Positions 1 through 7,705 of a stretch of 36,393 bases of DNA are shown here, one piece after another. Origin of the DNA: Deltaproteobacteria bacterium. GTDB taxonomy: Bacteria; Desulfobacterota; Dissulfuribacteria; Dissulfuribacterales; UBA3076. The stretch is from NCBI GenBank assembly GCA_011042225.1, contig DQXT01000111.1:1-36393 (forward strand), given 5' to 3'. The notes beneath the pieces were generated by a model. That model worked only from the letters and a program-made list of their open reading frames with translations. It was not told the origin of the DNA and made no database searches. Position 1 is the stretch's first letter. The number at the start of each line of letters is the position of its first letter. A program made the position numbers and the translations under genes.

Positions 1-1022
1 CAAAAACCTACGATTATCTGTCTGCCCTTACGACTCTTTACCAACTGCGACAAGATATCATTCGTCCGTACAAGATCTAAATGCAGTTCAGGGGTGTCTT
101 TTTTGATCTTCTGATCGGCTTTAGCTGCAGGGGCATAATCGGCTACTGCGGCAGTCATTATTATTACATCAGCTTCCTGCGAAAGTCTGCTGATCGTATT
201 TCCCATTTCATGGGCGGTCTCCACGGGATAGAGCTTTATCTCCGGAGGAGGCGGGAGTGAGACCGGACCACTTACAAGAGTGACTTTCGCGCCGCGCCTG
301 ACCGCAACCCTGGCTACAGCATAACCCATGAGTCCTGAGGAGCGATTGGAGATATACCGAACAGGATCCAGATATTCTCTGGTAGGACCTGCGGATACAA
401 GGACATTCATACCTTTAAGCGTCTGGAGAGTTGTTGCCTTTAATATGGCCTCCTTAACAACGGGCCACTCTGCCAGTCTTCCCTGACCTGGATCTCCACA
501 GGCCGTTTCTCCCTTCCCAGGCTCTATTACTCTATATCCAAGTGTTTTAAGGCGCTCTGTATTTTTCTGAGTTGCAGGGTGTGCATACATAGCGGGATTC
601 ATTGATGGGGAAAATAATACAGGGCCTGAGAATGCCAGAAGTAATGTGGAGAAAAAATCATCTGCCAGACCATTTGCCGCTTTGCCGATTATGTTCGCTG
701 TGGCGGGCAGCACCAGAAAAAGGTCGGCAGATTTGGCGAGCTCTATATGAGGGATGTTTTCAGCACCCTCTATGCAAAATAAATCCGTATATACCTTTTC
801 ACCCGTAAGGGCCGCGAACGTAATGGGCGACAAAAATTCGGTTGCATGATCGGTCATAACCGGTATTACCCGTGCACCCAATGCACGAATCTTCCTGGAA
901 TAATCAGCCGCCTTATACGCGGCAATCCCGCCGGTTATTCCAAGAAGGACCGTCTTTCCCTCTAATGGTTTATAAGAGACCGCCTCCTCTGATAAGATCT
1001 CCGGGCCTGGAATCCGTTTCAC
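1..1022 (-). CDS. coaBC: CoaBC, bifunctional phosphopantothenoylcysteine decarboxylase / phosphopantothenate-cysteine ligase (partial, 3' end outside window)
   Basis: This cytoplasmic enzyme of coenzyme A synthesis joins cysteine to 4'-phosphopantothenate (CoaB half) and decarboxylates the product (CoaC half, FMN-dependent). I translated the minus strand myself because the open-ended frame is absent from the ORF track. The CoaC half shows the flavin-binding ITGGIAAYK, then PATANIIGKAANGLADD, the substrate-clamp motif PSMNPAMY and ACGDPGQGR. The CoaB half shows SAGPTREYLDPVRYISNRSS, AAVADYAP and the lysine-rich KIKKDTPEL. About 340 codons are present and the C-terminus lies off the left edge. 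The start is uncertain: GTG at 1022 gives MKRIPGPEIL, and an in-frame TTG lies just upstream, overlapping the preceding lipoprotein stop. The gene follows that lipoprotein by a few bases, so co-transcription is likely. Confidence 0.95.
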   Translation of the reverse strand, partial: MKRIPGPEILSEEAVSYKPLEGKTVLLGITGGIAAYKAADYSRKIRALGARVIPVMTDHATEFLSPITFAALTGEKVYTDLFCIEGAENIPHIELAKSADLFLVLPATANIIGKAANGLADDFFSTLLLAFSGPVLFSPSMNPAMYAHPATQKNTERLKTLGYRVIEPGKGETACGDPGQGRLAEWPVVKEAILKATTLQTLKGMNVLVSAGPTREYLDPVRYISNRSSGLMGYAVARVAVRRGAKVTLVSGPVSLPPPPEIKLYPVETAHEMGNTISRLSQEADVIIMTAAVADYAPAAKADQKIKKDTPELHLDLVRTNDILSQLVKSRKGRQIIVGF

Positions 1023-1029
1023 ATTATCA

Positions 1030-1506
1030 CTAGCCAAGTGGTTTGCTCACCCAAATCTGAACTTCAGTTTTAAAGCCCATTGATCCCTCGTATAACTGGA
1101 TAAGACAATAGGAGTTATCCCCTTTGGAAAATGCGAGAAAGCTCCGCTTGGCGTTCAGCGTACCTTCCAATACCCAACCATGGCTGGTCATAGATTTTAT
1201 GAAAAATTCCACCAATGAAACTACGGTTACCCTGCCCTTATATATCAATATTCCACCCTGAAAGCCCGATGTCTTAATAATTATTGTCTTATCTTCCACC
1301 TTTTCAAGTTCTATGGGGATAGGAAGATCCGGGAATTCGTAAATAACATTGGCCGCCTCAGAACTTGGAGCAGTTTCAGAGAATCCCGTCGAGGACTCCC
1401 CTGGTGCCGAACTAGTCTGGGCGCACGACGTCAGAAGAAAGTTTGGCAGACAGAAGATCAAAGCACTAATGAAAAAGACAGCGGATAATTTTCTGTGAAA
1501 ACGCAT
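1030..1506 (-). CDS. Small lipoprotein upstream of coaBC, function unknown
   Basis: The protein has 158 residues, with a positively charged N-terminus, a hydrophobic stretch and a lipobox LTSC (Cys about residue 28), so it should be a lipid-anchored envelope protein. A low-complexity Ser/Glu/Pro linker follows (about 30-55). The folded C-terminal domain of about 100 residues contains GGILIYKGRVTVVSLVEFF and FIKSMTSHGWVLEG, a pattern I associate with short deltaproteobacterial lipoproteins found beside coaBC, although I cannot give a family name. A good AGGAGG ribosome-binding site sits six to seven bases upstream of the ATG. The stop codon lies only a few bases from the coaBC start, which suggests an operon. 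No enzymatic motif is visible. Confidence 0.8.
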   Translation of the reverse strand: MRFHRKLSAVFFISALIFCLPNFLLTSCAQTSSAPGESSTGFSETAPSSEAANVIYEFPDLPIPIELEKVEDKTIIIKTSGFQGGILIYKGRVTVVSLVEFFIKSMTSHGWVLEGTLNAKRSFLAFSKGDNSYCLIQLYEGSMGFKTEVQIWVSKPLG

Positions 1507-1547
1507 TTTACATCCTCCTATACTTGATTACACTGCAAAAACCCTGG

Positions 1548-2054
1548 TTATTTTTCAAATATTATCACTTCTTCAAGCGATTTGCGTGTTGAAGTCTGTT
1601 TTCTATGTGCAGGATGACCCAGGGCCAGGACTGCCATGAGTGCGAAATTTTGTGAAAGACCCAGCAGACCTCGCACTCGATCGGAATTCTTCAGGATTTC
1701 TCCCAGCCAAACAGCTCCCAGGTCTAATGAATAAGCAGCGAGGAGCATATTTTGAATACAGGCACCAATGGCCTGATAGTCTTTTAGTTCATTGTACATG
1801 GCATCTTTGTCAACAAAGACTGGAATCAGGGCCTTAGACCCCTGTATGACCTTTTCATAACGGGTCAATTCGGCAATCTTGGCCTTTAGCTCTTTGTCCG
1901 TTACTATTGCGAAACGCCATGGCTGATTGTTGAGACCCGAAGGCGCCCAGGTACCTGCCTTGATAATTTGTATAAGCGTTTGATGCTCTATAGAGTCAGC
2001 GGTGAAATCGCGAATACTTCTTCGTTTATGTATGGCATCCAATACCGGATTCAT
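1548..2054 (-). CDS. Nitroreductase-family FMN oxidoreductase
   Basis: This is a 168-residue member of the FMN-dependent nitroreductase superfamily. The N-terminal phosphate-binding segment RRSIRDF (about residues 11-17), the WAPSGLNNQPWRF signature (about 36-48) and the C-terminal ALGHP are all present, as is GAVWLGEI in the middle. Family members use NAD(P)H to reduce nitro compounds, quinones or flavins, and the physiological substrate cannot be read from sequence. It is shorter than the roughly 200-220-residue NfsB type and fits the compact archaeal/deltaproteobacterial subfamily. An AAAGG-type ribosome-binding site lies about eight bases before the ATG. It is followed after about 40 bases by the lipoprotein gene and may head a lipoprotein-coaBC transcript. 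Confidence 0.88.
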   Translation of the reverse strand: MNPVLDAIHKRRSIRDFTADSIEHQTLIQIIKAGTWAPSGLNNQPWRFAIVTDKELKAKIAELTRYEKVIQGSKALIPVFVDKDAMYNELKDYQAIGACIQNMLLAAYSLDLGAVWLGEILKNSDRVRGLLGLSQNFALMAVLALGHPAHRKQTSTRKSLEEVIIFEK

Positions 2055-2358
2055 GAAAAAGACCTTTAATCATTAGACATCCTTCACGACAAGTCAAAAA
2101 TAGTTTACACTTTGTTGATTTTGTATTTTGGCAGTGAAACTTGAAATTTGAAATTGGGAAAAACACAAAGATATAGATGCGTTACCTAATTTCAAATTTC
2201 AAGTTTCGACACCGGCATTCAATTCGACAATACACGCTTTTTCAAAAATAGTGTAAACTGATAAATGAAAAATGCCAATAATTAAAAGTCTTTCATATCA
2301 ATTTTCTTATACCTAAACAAAAAAAGCAACCTAATCAGGCGAGTGTTTTATAGTATCT
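2055..2358. other. AT-rich intergenic region between divergent nitroreductase and zinc-ribbon genes
   Basis: About 300 bp carry no convincing coding frame. The region lies between the minus-strand nitroreductase start and the plus-strand zinc-ribbon start, so promoters for both should be here. Most of it is occupied by the nested inverted repeat described separately at 2102-2259. Confidence 0.6.
2102..2259. repeat. Nested inverted-repeat element (MITE- or REP-like)
   Basis: The outer arms are a perfect 10-bp inverted repeat, AGTTTACACT at 2102-2111 and AGTGTAAACT at 2250-2259. The inner arms are a perfect 20-bp inverted repeat at 2136-2155 and 2188-2207, built on GAAATTTGAAA-like sequence. 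Each end is also preceded by the direct repeat TCAAAAATAGT (2094-2104 and 2242-2252). No open reading frame lies inside. The architecture resembles a small non-autonomous element or a long RNA hairpin. No clean target-site duplication flanks the outer arms, so transposition is inference only. Confidence 0.55.
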
Positions 2359-2586
2359 ATGTCTAGCGGCAAAAAAGAAAAAGAGCCCCGCAACAGCTCC
2401 AGAAGTTCTAATTGGGGCAGGCGCAAGCAGTATCGTTGCCATGTCTGTAACAGGGAACTGCCTTTTTGCTGGAATTGCCCCTGCGGTTTTCAGATTTGTG
2501 ATGACTGTCTGAAAGAAAACATGTGGGGCATGAGCAATAATGCAATATGGATCTGCCCTGACTGCGGACGGATAAGGGGCTTTTGA
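2359..2586 (+). CDS. Small Cys-rich zinc-ribbon protein
   Basis: The protein has 75 residues. A basic, Ser/Arg/Lys-rich N-terminal tail of about 25 residues precedes a compact domain with nine cysteines arranged as CHVC, CWNCPC, CDDC and CPDC. This spacing suits two zinc sites of a treble-clef or RING-like ribbon, so the protein is probably cytoplasmic and may bind nucleic acid or protein. The pattern PFCWNCPCGF followed by WGM and CPDCG looks like a conserved family and not random sequence, and Cys pairs this regular are not expected in a spurious frame. The ribosome-binding site is weak. It stands alone on the plus strand, convergent with pepF. No function can be assigned. Confidence 0.75.
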   Translation: MSSGKKEKEPRNSSRSSNWGRRKQYRCHVCNRELPFCWNCPCGFQICDDCLKENMWGMSNNAIWICPDCGRIRGF

Positions 2587-2621
2587 CAATCTCGCCGGAT
2601 ATCCTTATTGTCCGAATCAGG

Positions 2622-4430
2622 CTAGAGAGCCTGTTCAATATCTATTTCCATAGCCAGTTCCTCTATTTCCTTAACCATATCGTCAATTACATTGAGACCT
2701 TGGTGCCAGAAATCGGGGTCATGGAGGTCTATGCCGAAAGACTTAAGTAACACATAGGGTGTATCGCTTCCTCCTGCGGCCAATAGATTCAAATAGCGCC
2801 GGGCAAAATCCTGCTCTCCTTTTTCATACATAGAGTAGAGAGACAAGACCAGAAGTTCACCAAAGGCATAGGCATATACATAGCCTGGTGTATGGATAAA
2901 GTGTCCTATGTAAGACCACCAAATACCATAATCATCAGTAAGGGTTACACTTTCGCCGAACATTTTTTTCTGGGTGCTGACCCAAATATCGGAAAACTCA
3001 TCCGGAGAAAGTTCTCCCTTTGAACGTCGCTTATTATGAACCTCATTTTCAAACTGGTTCATGGCAATTTGACGAAACACAGTGGCAAAAATAGACTCGA
3101 TCTTGCCGGCAGCGAGCCATAATTTTTCTTCCGGCCTTTCCAGTTTTCTCATTAGATCTTTGAAGACCAGCATTTCACAAAAGACAGAGGCGGTCTCGGC
3201 TAAAGCCAAGGGAGTATTGCTGTTTAAATATCCCTGTTCGCCTGCCAGAATCTGGTGAATACCATGGCCAAGCTCATGCGCCACTGTCTCAACGTCCCTG
3301 AGATTCCCCGTAAAATTTACAAGCACATAAGGATGGACCTCTGGAACCACAGGGTGCGCAAAGGCCCCTCCGGTCTTTCCCTGTATCACCGGGGCATGTA
3401 TCCATGGCTTGTCAAAAAACCGATTGGCAATCGAGGCCATTCTGGGAGAAAAATTTCCAAATGCATCTAGCACTATCTCTTTACCTTTTTCCCAGTCGAC
3501 AACCCGCGAAGGCAGATAGGGCAGGGGAGCATACCTGTCATAGTCAAAAAGTTCTTCCAGCCCGAGTAAACGCTTTTTTAGACCATAATAGCGCTGTACT
3601 ATGCCGTAACGATCAGTTACGGATGCAATCAGGGAATCAACAGTGTCGTCGTCGAGTTCATTTGCCAGGTTCATGGACTTAATCCAGTTATGATAGTCCC
3701 GAAGCCTGTCATAAATCATCTTATCCGCAAGCACTGTATTAAATATGTGGGTAAGTACAACTGATTGAGTGTGCAAACCATCCGTGAGGTCCTTTGCGGC
3801 ATTTTCCCTGACCTTGCGGTCTGGGGAATAAAGATCGGTCAGCACTTCTTCCTGGGTGCGTGCCTTTTTGCCGAAACGCTGGGCCGCCAAGACCTTTTCA
3901 AACAAGTTGATCCAACTTGAACGACCTGCCGGACTGATTTCGATTATGAGTTGTTCTTCTGTTTGTGAGAGAAGATGAGGTTTATATCGCCTCGCTGATT
4001 GCAAATAGTGCCTGTAGTGATTTAATATGGGGTCGGTGAGCAAGTCGTCCGCTTTTTCATCAGGAATGTTTGCCCAATCGATGTCGAAGAACACCACGTC
4101 TTTATTCACAGTACTCAAGAATTCGTTGACTCTCTGCAAAAAGGCACCGGCCTCCGGATCATTGACATGGGTTGAAAAATATAGATGGGCAAATGCGCTG
4201 AGTTTTCCCAAATGGACATCAAGGCATTCATATTTACTGACGGCATCAAAGAGCTCGGCAGCGGTGAGTTCTGAAATCCTGCCGGAATATTTATCTACAA
4301 TCTCAATGGCCGATTTCTTACATTTTTCCATGTCATGATGGATTCTGGAATCATCAATGCCTTGGTACAGATCACCAAGGTCCCAAAGGACGTCTTCCGT
4401 CCCCAGTTTTTTTATTAAATCATTATTCAT
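2622..4430 (-). CDS. pepF: Oligoendopeptidase F family M3B metallopeptidase
   Basis: The 602-residue protein matches the usual length of the M3B (PepF/pz-peptidase) family, cytoplasmic zinc proteases that cut short peptides. The catalytic zinc motif HELGH is at about residues 385-389 (VAHELGHGIHQ), followed by the downstream Glu region ALAETASVFCE that supplies the third ligand. The helical N-terminal two-thirds and the C-terminal DDYGIWWSYIGHFIHTPGYVYAYAFGEL are typical of the family. There is no signal peptide. The gene is monocistronic or follows the small lipoprotein at 4551-4850, with a 120-bp gap holding an AT-rich terminator-like hairpin. The 3' end converges closely with the zinc-ribbon gene. 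Confidence 0.95.
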   Translation of the reverse strand: MNNDLIKKLGTEDVLWDLGDLYQGIDDSRIHHDMEKCKKSAIEIVDKYSGRISELTAAELFDAVSKYECLDVHLGKLSAFAHLYFSTHVNDPEAGAFLQRVNEFLSTVNKDVVFFDIDWANIPDEKADDLLTDPILNHYRHYLQSARRYKPHLLSQTEEQLIIEISPAGRSSWINLFEKVLAAQRFGKKARTQEEVLTDLYSPDRKVRENAAKDLTDGLHTQSVVLTHIFNTVLADKMIYDRLRDYHNWIKSMNLANELDDDTVDSLIASVTDRYGIVQRYYGLKKRLLGLEELFDYDRYAPLPYLPSRVVDWEKGKEIVLDAFGNFSPRMASIANRFFDKPWIHAPVIQGKTGGAFAHPVVPEVHPYVLVNFTGNLRDVETVAHELGHGIHQILAGEQGYLNSNTPLALAETASVFCEMLVFKDLMRKLERPEEKLWLAAGKIESIFATVFRQIAMNQFENEVHNKRRSKGELSPDEFSDIWVSTQKKMFGESVTLTDDYGIWWSYIGHFIHTPGYVYAYAFGELLVLSLYSMYEKGEQDFARRYLNLLAAGGSDTPYVLLKSFGIDLHDPDFWHQGLNVIDDMVKEIEELAMEIDIEQAL

Positions 4431-4538
4431 AAACAGGCCTCGTCACGCGGCTGAGCTGAAACCAAACAGAAATTTGCTCCATAAGGATCTAAGGGACAAT
4501 AAAAAATGGGTTGTCAAAGCAGGCAGGGAGATAAAAAA

Positions 4539-4556
4539 TTTTAGATTATCCTAAAA
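4539..4556 (-). terminator. AT-rich hairpin followed by T-run after the small lipoprotein gene
   Basis: Read on the minus strand, TTTTAG and CTAAAA form a 6-bp stem around a six-base loop, directly followed by TTTTTTAT. The stem overlaps the TAG stop of the lipoprotein gene. The stem is AT-only apart from one G-C pair, so termination may be partial. Confidence 0.4.
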
Positions 4557-4850
4557 CTTCGAAGCTCTATGCTTGGAAGAAAGCAGGGCATATTTGTAGG
4601 CTTCGGCATTTTCTAGTTTGATCCAGCGGTCACCGGAAAGAAAATACCACTGATTGCCGTCGAGCTTGGCGACAAGTGCACCGTGGTAGGACAACATCGT
4701 TTTAACTTCATCAGCAGTATAGGGATTATCATATTCTCCGGTGACTGGAGCATCCGTACAAGACGTAAAGAGAAAAAGAAGACCGACGATGACCAAAACC
4801 ACGCGTAAACAGCGCAGATAATTTATAAGGATATTAAAGTAATTCTTCAC
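4551..4850 (-). CDS. Small lipoprotein of unknown function
   Basis: The protein has 99 residues. A long charged N-region precedes a strong hydrophobic segment (VVLVIVGLLFLF) and a lipobox FTSC (Cys about residue 31), so it is predicted to be lipid-anchored. The mature part of about 68 residues contains YTADEVKTMLSYHGALVAKL and NQWYFLSGDRWIKL, with no recognised catalytic motif. The start codon is GTG and the upstream ribosome-binding site is poor, so the start could be slightly different. It lies about 180 bp downstream of the TPR gene and has its own candidate promoter. Confidence 0.65.
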   Translation of the reverse strand: MKNYFNILINYLRCLRVVLVIVGLLFLFTSCTDAPVTGEYDNPYTADEVKTMLSYHGALVAKLDGNQWYFLSGDRWIKLENAEAYKYALLSSKHRASKF

Positions 4851-4859
4851 AATAGTATT

Positions 4860-4887
4860 AATTTAACATCTATATTGTCCGCGTCAA
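4860..4887 (-). promoter_or_regulatory. Candidate promoter of the small lipoprotein gene
   Basis: On the minus strand TTGACG (4882-4887) is followed after 16 bases by TAAATT (4860-4865), a fair sigma-70-like pair just upstream of the GTG start at 4850. It is based on consensus matching only. If it is right, the leader is very short. Confidence 0.3.
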
Positions 4888-5032
4888 GGACTACATTTCA
4901 GCTCTGGATATTTTATATAAGCATATAGATACATTATATGGCATATCACCTGTAAGATAACGCGATATATAGCGGGCACTAATTATATGAAATATCTCGT
5001 TTCAGTATGAAAAATGGTGTTTGTCCATTCAG

Positions 5033-6736
5033 TCAGGAAATTACCTTTTCCGCATCCTGTATTTTCTTTTCCAATCTCGGTTTGTCTGTTAACTCCTTCA
5101 ATAGTTTGAGGGCCTTCTGATAGGCCTGTAACGCCTCATTGAAATTACCCACGGCCATATAGGCATCGCCGAGGTGTTCCGCTATAATCGGATCATCAGA
5201 AATTAAATCATGTGCCTTCTTGAGATATAAAACGGCCTGGTCATATTTGCCCTTTTTGAAGTATGCCCACCCTAGACTGTCTATGATATAACCATCGTTC
5301 GGCTGAATAGAAAGCGCCTTTTTTATGAGAACAACAGCCTCATCCAGCTTAATTCCCTCTTCAGCATAGGTATATCCTAGGAAGTTAAGGGCTTCTGCAT
5401 AGTCTTCCGCCTTTTCAATAGCCTTTTTGGCACACTCAATAGCCTGTTCTCTCTGTGCCAACTTATCCAAGACTATCGCAAGTTGTAATAACAACTCCTT
5501 ATCATCCGGGTCTGTGTCTAATGCCTTTCGAAGAATATCCTCGGAATCCGGCAGTCTCTTTGCCGCATCGTAAAGAATGGCAAGGGAGATAATCCATTGT
5601 TTCGTATTGGGACGCTCTTTTAGGCTTTTTTCAATAAGGTGTAATGCCTGATCGAGTTGTCCCTTCTCTTTAAGCAGGTATGCCAAACGAACCCTTGCTT
5701 CTACGGCAAATTCATCATGAATGTGTATTTGTTCAAGTACTTTTATGGCCGCATCAATATCGTCTTTTTGCTCATAGACAATTGACATATAATAAAAAAT
5801 TTGACCCCGATCAGGATAGGCATCAGCCATTTCCGTAAGAATCGATAATGCATCGTCATACATTTTATTATAAAGGCACAGTATCGCGACATTAAAACCG
5901 ATTGCAGGGTAGTTTTGTGATAACCGCTTTAGTTGTTGAAATTCTGAGAATGCCTCATATACTCGCTTTTCTTCAATTAAAAGCATCAAGAGCCGCTCTC
6001 GTGTCTCACGATCGTTGGGCTGTTGATCCAGCAGCGCCCTGCAGGAATCAATAGCTTTATCTATCCTTCCCTGCCTTCTATAAACATCAGCCAGATCCTG
6101 ATATACTATCGTAAGTTGTGGATTTAGCCTTAATGCCTGGTTGAGATGTTCTTCGGCCTTTGAAAGGTTGTCGGAATCTCGATATATTCTTCCCAGATAA
6201 TAATGTGCCATGAAAGACTGCCTGCCCTCCTTCCCGGCGGCCTTCTCCATGATTTCAATCGCCTTTGGATACTGCTTGGCCTTAGCGTAAATAGTACCGG
6301 TTAAAAACAGCGCCTCCACGTTATCGGGTTTTTCGCTTAGTATCTCCTCCAAGAGTTCTAATGCCTCGACCAAACGGTTTTTATCGGCATAAATTCGAGC
6401 GAGTACCATCTTCATGTCCAGGTTGTCGGCCTCGAGTGCCATGACCTGTTCGGCCCATTGCTCGGCCTCCCCTAGATTACCTATACAGGCTGCCACTTTG
6501 GCCAAATCCTCCATTACGGCTACGGATTCAGGATCAATAGCCAAGGCGCTTTTCAAGGAAAACAATGCATCCGAAAGCCTGCCTGACGCCTTCTCCATAA
6601 TTGCCTGTAGATAATAGGTGTAGGCTGCACTGCGGGATGGGTTCGCCTTGGCCATGACATTGGCGGGGAATAGCATAAGAAGAATAGCCAAAATAAAAAA
6701 AAGTTTGATCAAAAAATGAAAAAGGCTTGTAATCAT
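5033..6736 (-). CDS. Secreted tetratricopeptide-repeat (TPR) protein
   Basis: The 567-residue protein has an N-terminal signal peptide (LFFILAILLMLFPANVMAKA, cleavage likely after AMA/MAKA) and then almost nothing but TPR units, roughly fourteen. Recognisable repeats include NLSKAEEHLNQALRLNP, KYDQAVLYLKKAHDL and NFNEALQAYQKAL. It should therefore be a periplasmic or envelope scaffold for protein assembly. The start overlaps the end of the upstream sigma-factor gene by 4 bp (ATGA), which points to translational coupling. Such TPR proteins in deltaproteobacteria are often annotated only as TPR proteins, and no partner is evident here. The last repeat ends shortly before the stop, so the protein looks complete. 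Confidence 0.9.
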   Translation of the reverse strand: MITSLFHFLIKLFFILAILLMLFPANVMAKANPSRSAAYTYYLQAIMEKASGRLSDALFSLKSALAIDPESVAVMEDLAKVAACIGNLGEAEQWAEQVMALEADNLDMKMVLARIYADKNRLVEALELLEEILSEKPDNVEALFLTGTIYAKAKQYPKAIEIMEKAAGKEGRQSFMAHYYLGRIYRDSDNLSKAEEHLNQALRLNPQLTIVYQDLADVYRRQGRIDKAIDSCRALLDQQPNDRETRERLLMLLIEEKRVYEAFSEFQQLKRLSQNYPAIGFNVAILCLYNKMYDDALSILTEMADAYPDRGQIFYYMSIVYEQKDDIDAAIKVLEQIHIHDEFAVEARVRLAYLLKEKGQLDQALHLIEKSLKERPNTKQWIISLAILYDAAKRLPDSEDILRKALDTDPDDKELLLQLAIVLDKLAQREQAIECAKKAIEKAEDYAEALNFLGYTYAEEGIKLDEAVVLIKKALSIQPNDGYIIDSLGWAYFKKGKYDQAVLYLKKAHDLISDDPIIAEHLGDAYMAVGNFNEALQAYQKALKLLKELTDKPRLEKKIQDAEKVIS

Positions 6737-7683
6737 ACGTCTTCAATACCCTCTGGATAAGAACCTAAATCCGGAATTCTTTTTTGCAGAAATTTCCGCA
6801 ACTTCTTTTTTAACCTGGTCTCTATTTGTCTCACCCTTTCTCTTGAAACCCCAAAAACGGTTCCGAGTTCCTGAAGGGTTTTGGGCTCCTCGGTTAAAAG
6901 CCGCTCCACGAATATAACGCGCTCCTTTCCATGGAGTTGTTCTGCAAAGGTTGCAAGATGCTCCTTGAGGCTGGCTTTTATCTCTTTCCTGGCTACGTCG
7001 GCTTCTACCGACATAACGTCGGCCGGGAAAAAATCCAGGTATTTATCTTCAGAGCCGTCCTTGACAGGGGCGTCCATGGAAAGCTCCCACGACCCCATTC
7101 GCTGTTCCATATCAATTACATCCTTTTCTGGAACATTAAGGCGGTCAGAAATGAGCTTGGGCACTGGTTCAAAGCCTAAAGCAAGAAGATGGCTTTTCTC
7201 CTTACCAAGATTATAAAAAAGTTTTCGTTGAGCCTGGGTGGTTCCGATCTTTACTAAGCGCCAATTGTCCATAACAAATTTGAGTATATATGCCTTGATC
7301 CAGAAAGAAGAATAATATGAAAATTTTACACCCTTATATGGGTCATATTTTTTTATTGCCTGCATCAATCCAATATTTCCTTCCTGAACTAAATCTGAAA
7401 AATTCTGCATCCAGAATTTCTGAAAATCCAAGGCTATTTTTACGACCAGCCTCAAGTTTGCAGTAACGATCTTTGACGCCAGCTTGGGATCTCTTGTTTT
7501 ATAGTATTCCTTGGTTAGAGTCTCCTCTTCTTCTCGACTCAGCAAGGGATACCGGCTGACCTCTGCAAGATATTGTTGAAGAGGTCCATGGCCTCCAATG
7601 GGGACCAGTCCTCCCTGTTCATTTTGGGGCGATGGGTTAAAAATCTTATCTTCCGTCTTTTCAGGTCCGTATTTCTTTGTCAT
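6733..7683 (-). CDS. rpoH: RpoH-like (sigma-32 family) RNA polymerase sigma factor
   Basis: This 316-residue sigma-70-family factor is of the RpoH size class. Region 1.2 appears as PLQQYLAEVSRYPLLSREEE (about 34-53). Region 2 runs from ASKIVTANLRLVVKIA through LVQEGNIGLMQAIKKYDP to SSFWIKAYIL. The sequence QRKLFYNLGKEK matches the RpoH box that separates sigma-32 from other group members. Region 4 carries the helix-turn-helix TLQELGTVFGVSRERVRQIE. It would direct heat-shock or envelope-stress transcription. It sits 22 bp after a DJ-1/PfpI gene and overlaps the TPR gene by 4 bp, forming a three-gene unit. The ribosome-binding site is weak, so a coupled or RNA-controlled start is possible. Confidence 0.9.
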   Translation of the reverse strand: MTKKYGPEKTEDKIFNPSPQNEQGGLVPIGGHGPLQQYLAEVSRYPLLSREEEETLTKEYYKTRDPKLASKIVTANLRLVVKIALDFQKFWMQNFSDLVQEGNIGLMQAIKKYDPYKGVKFSYYSSFWIKAYILKFVMDNWRLVKIGTTQAQRKLFYNLGKEKSHLLALGFEPVPKLISDRLNVPEKDVIDMEQRMGSWELSMDAPVKDGSEDKYLDFFPADVMSVEADVARKEIKASLKEHLATFAEQLHGKERVIFVERLLTEEPKTLQELGTVFGVSRERVRQIETRLKKKLRKFLQKRIPDLGSYPEGIEDV

Positions 7684-7705
7684 AAAGGCTTTTTAAACAA
7701 AACAA

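Noticed and set aside
2618-2633. CAGGCT-AGAG-AGCCTG hairpin as terminator between zinc-ribbon gene and pepF
   Set aside because: No T-run follows on either strand and it overlaps the pepF stop codon.
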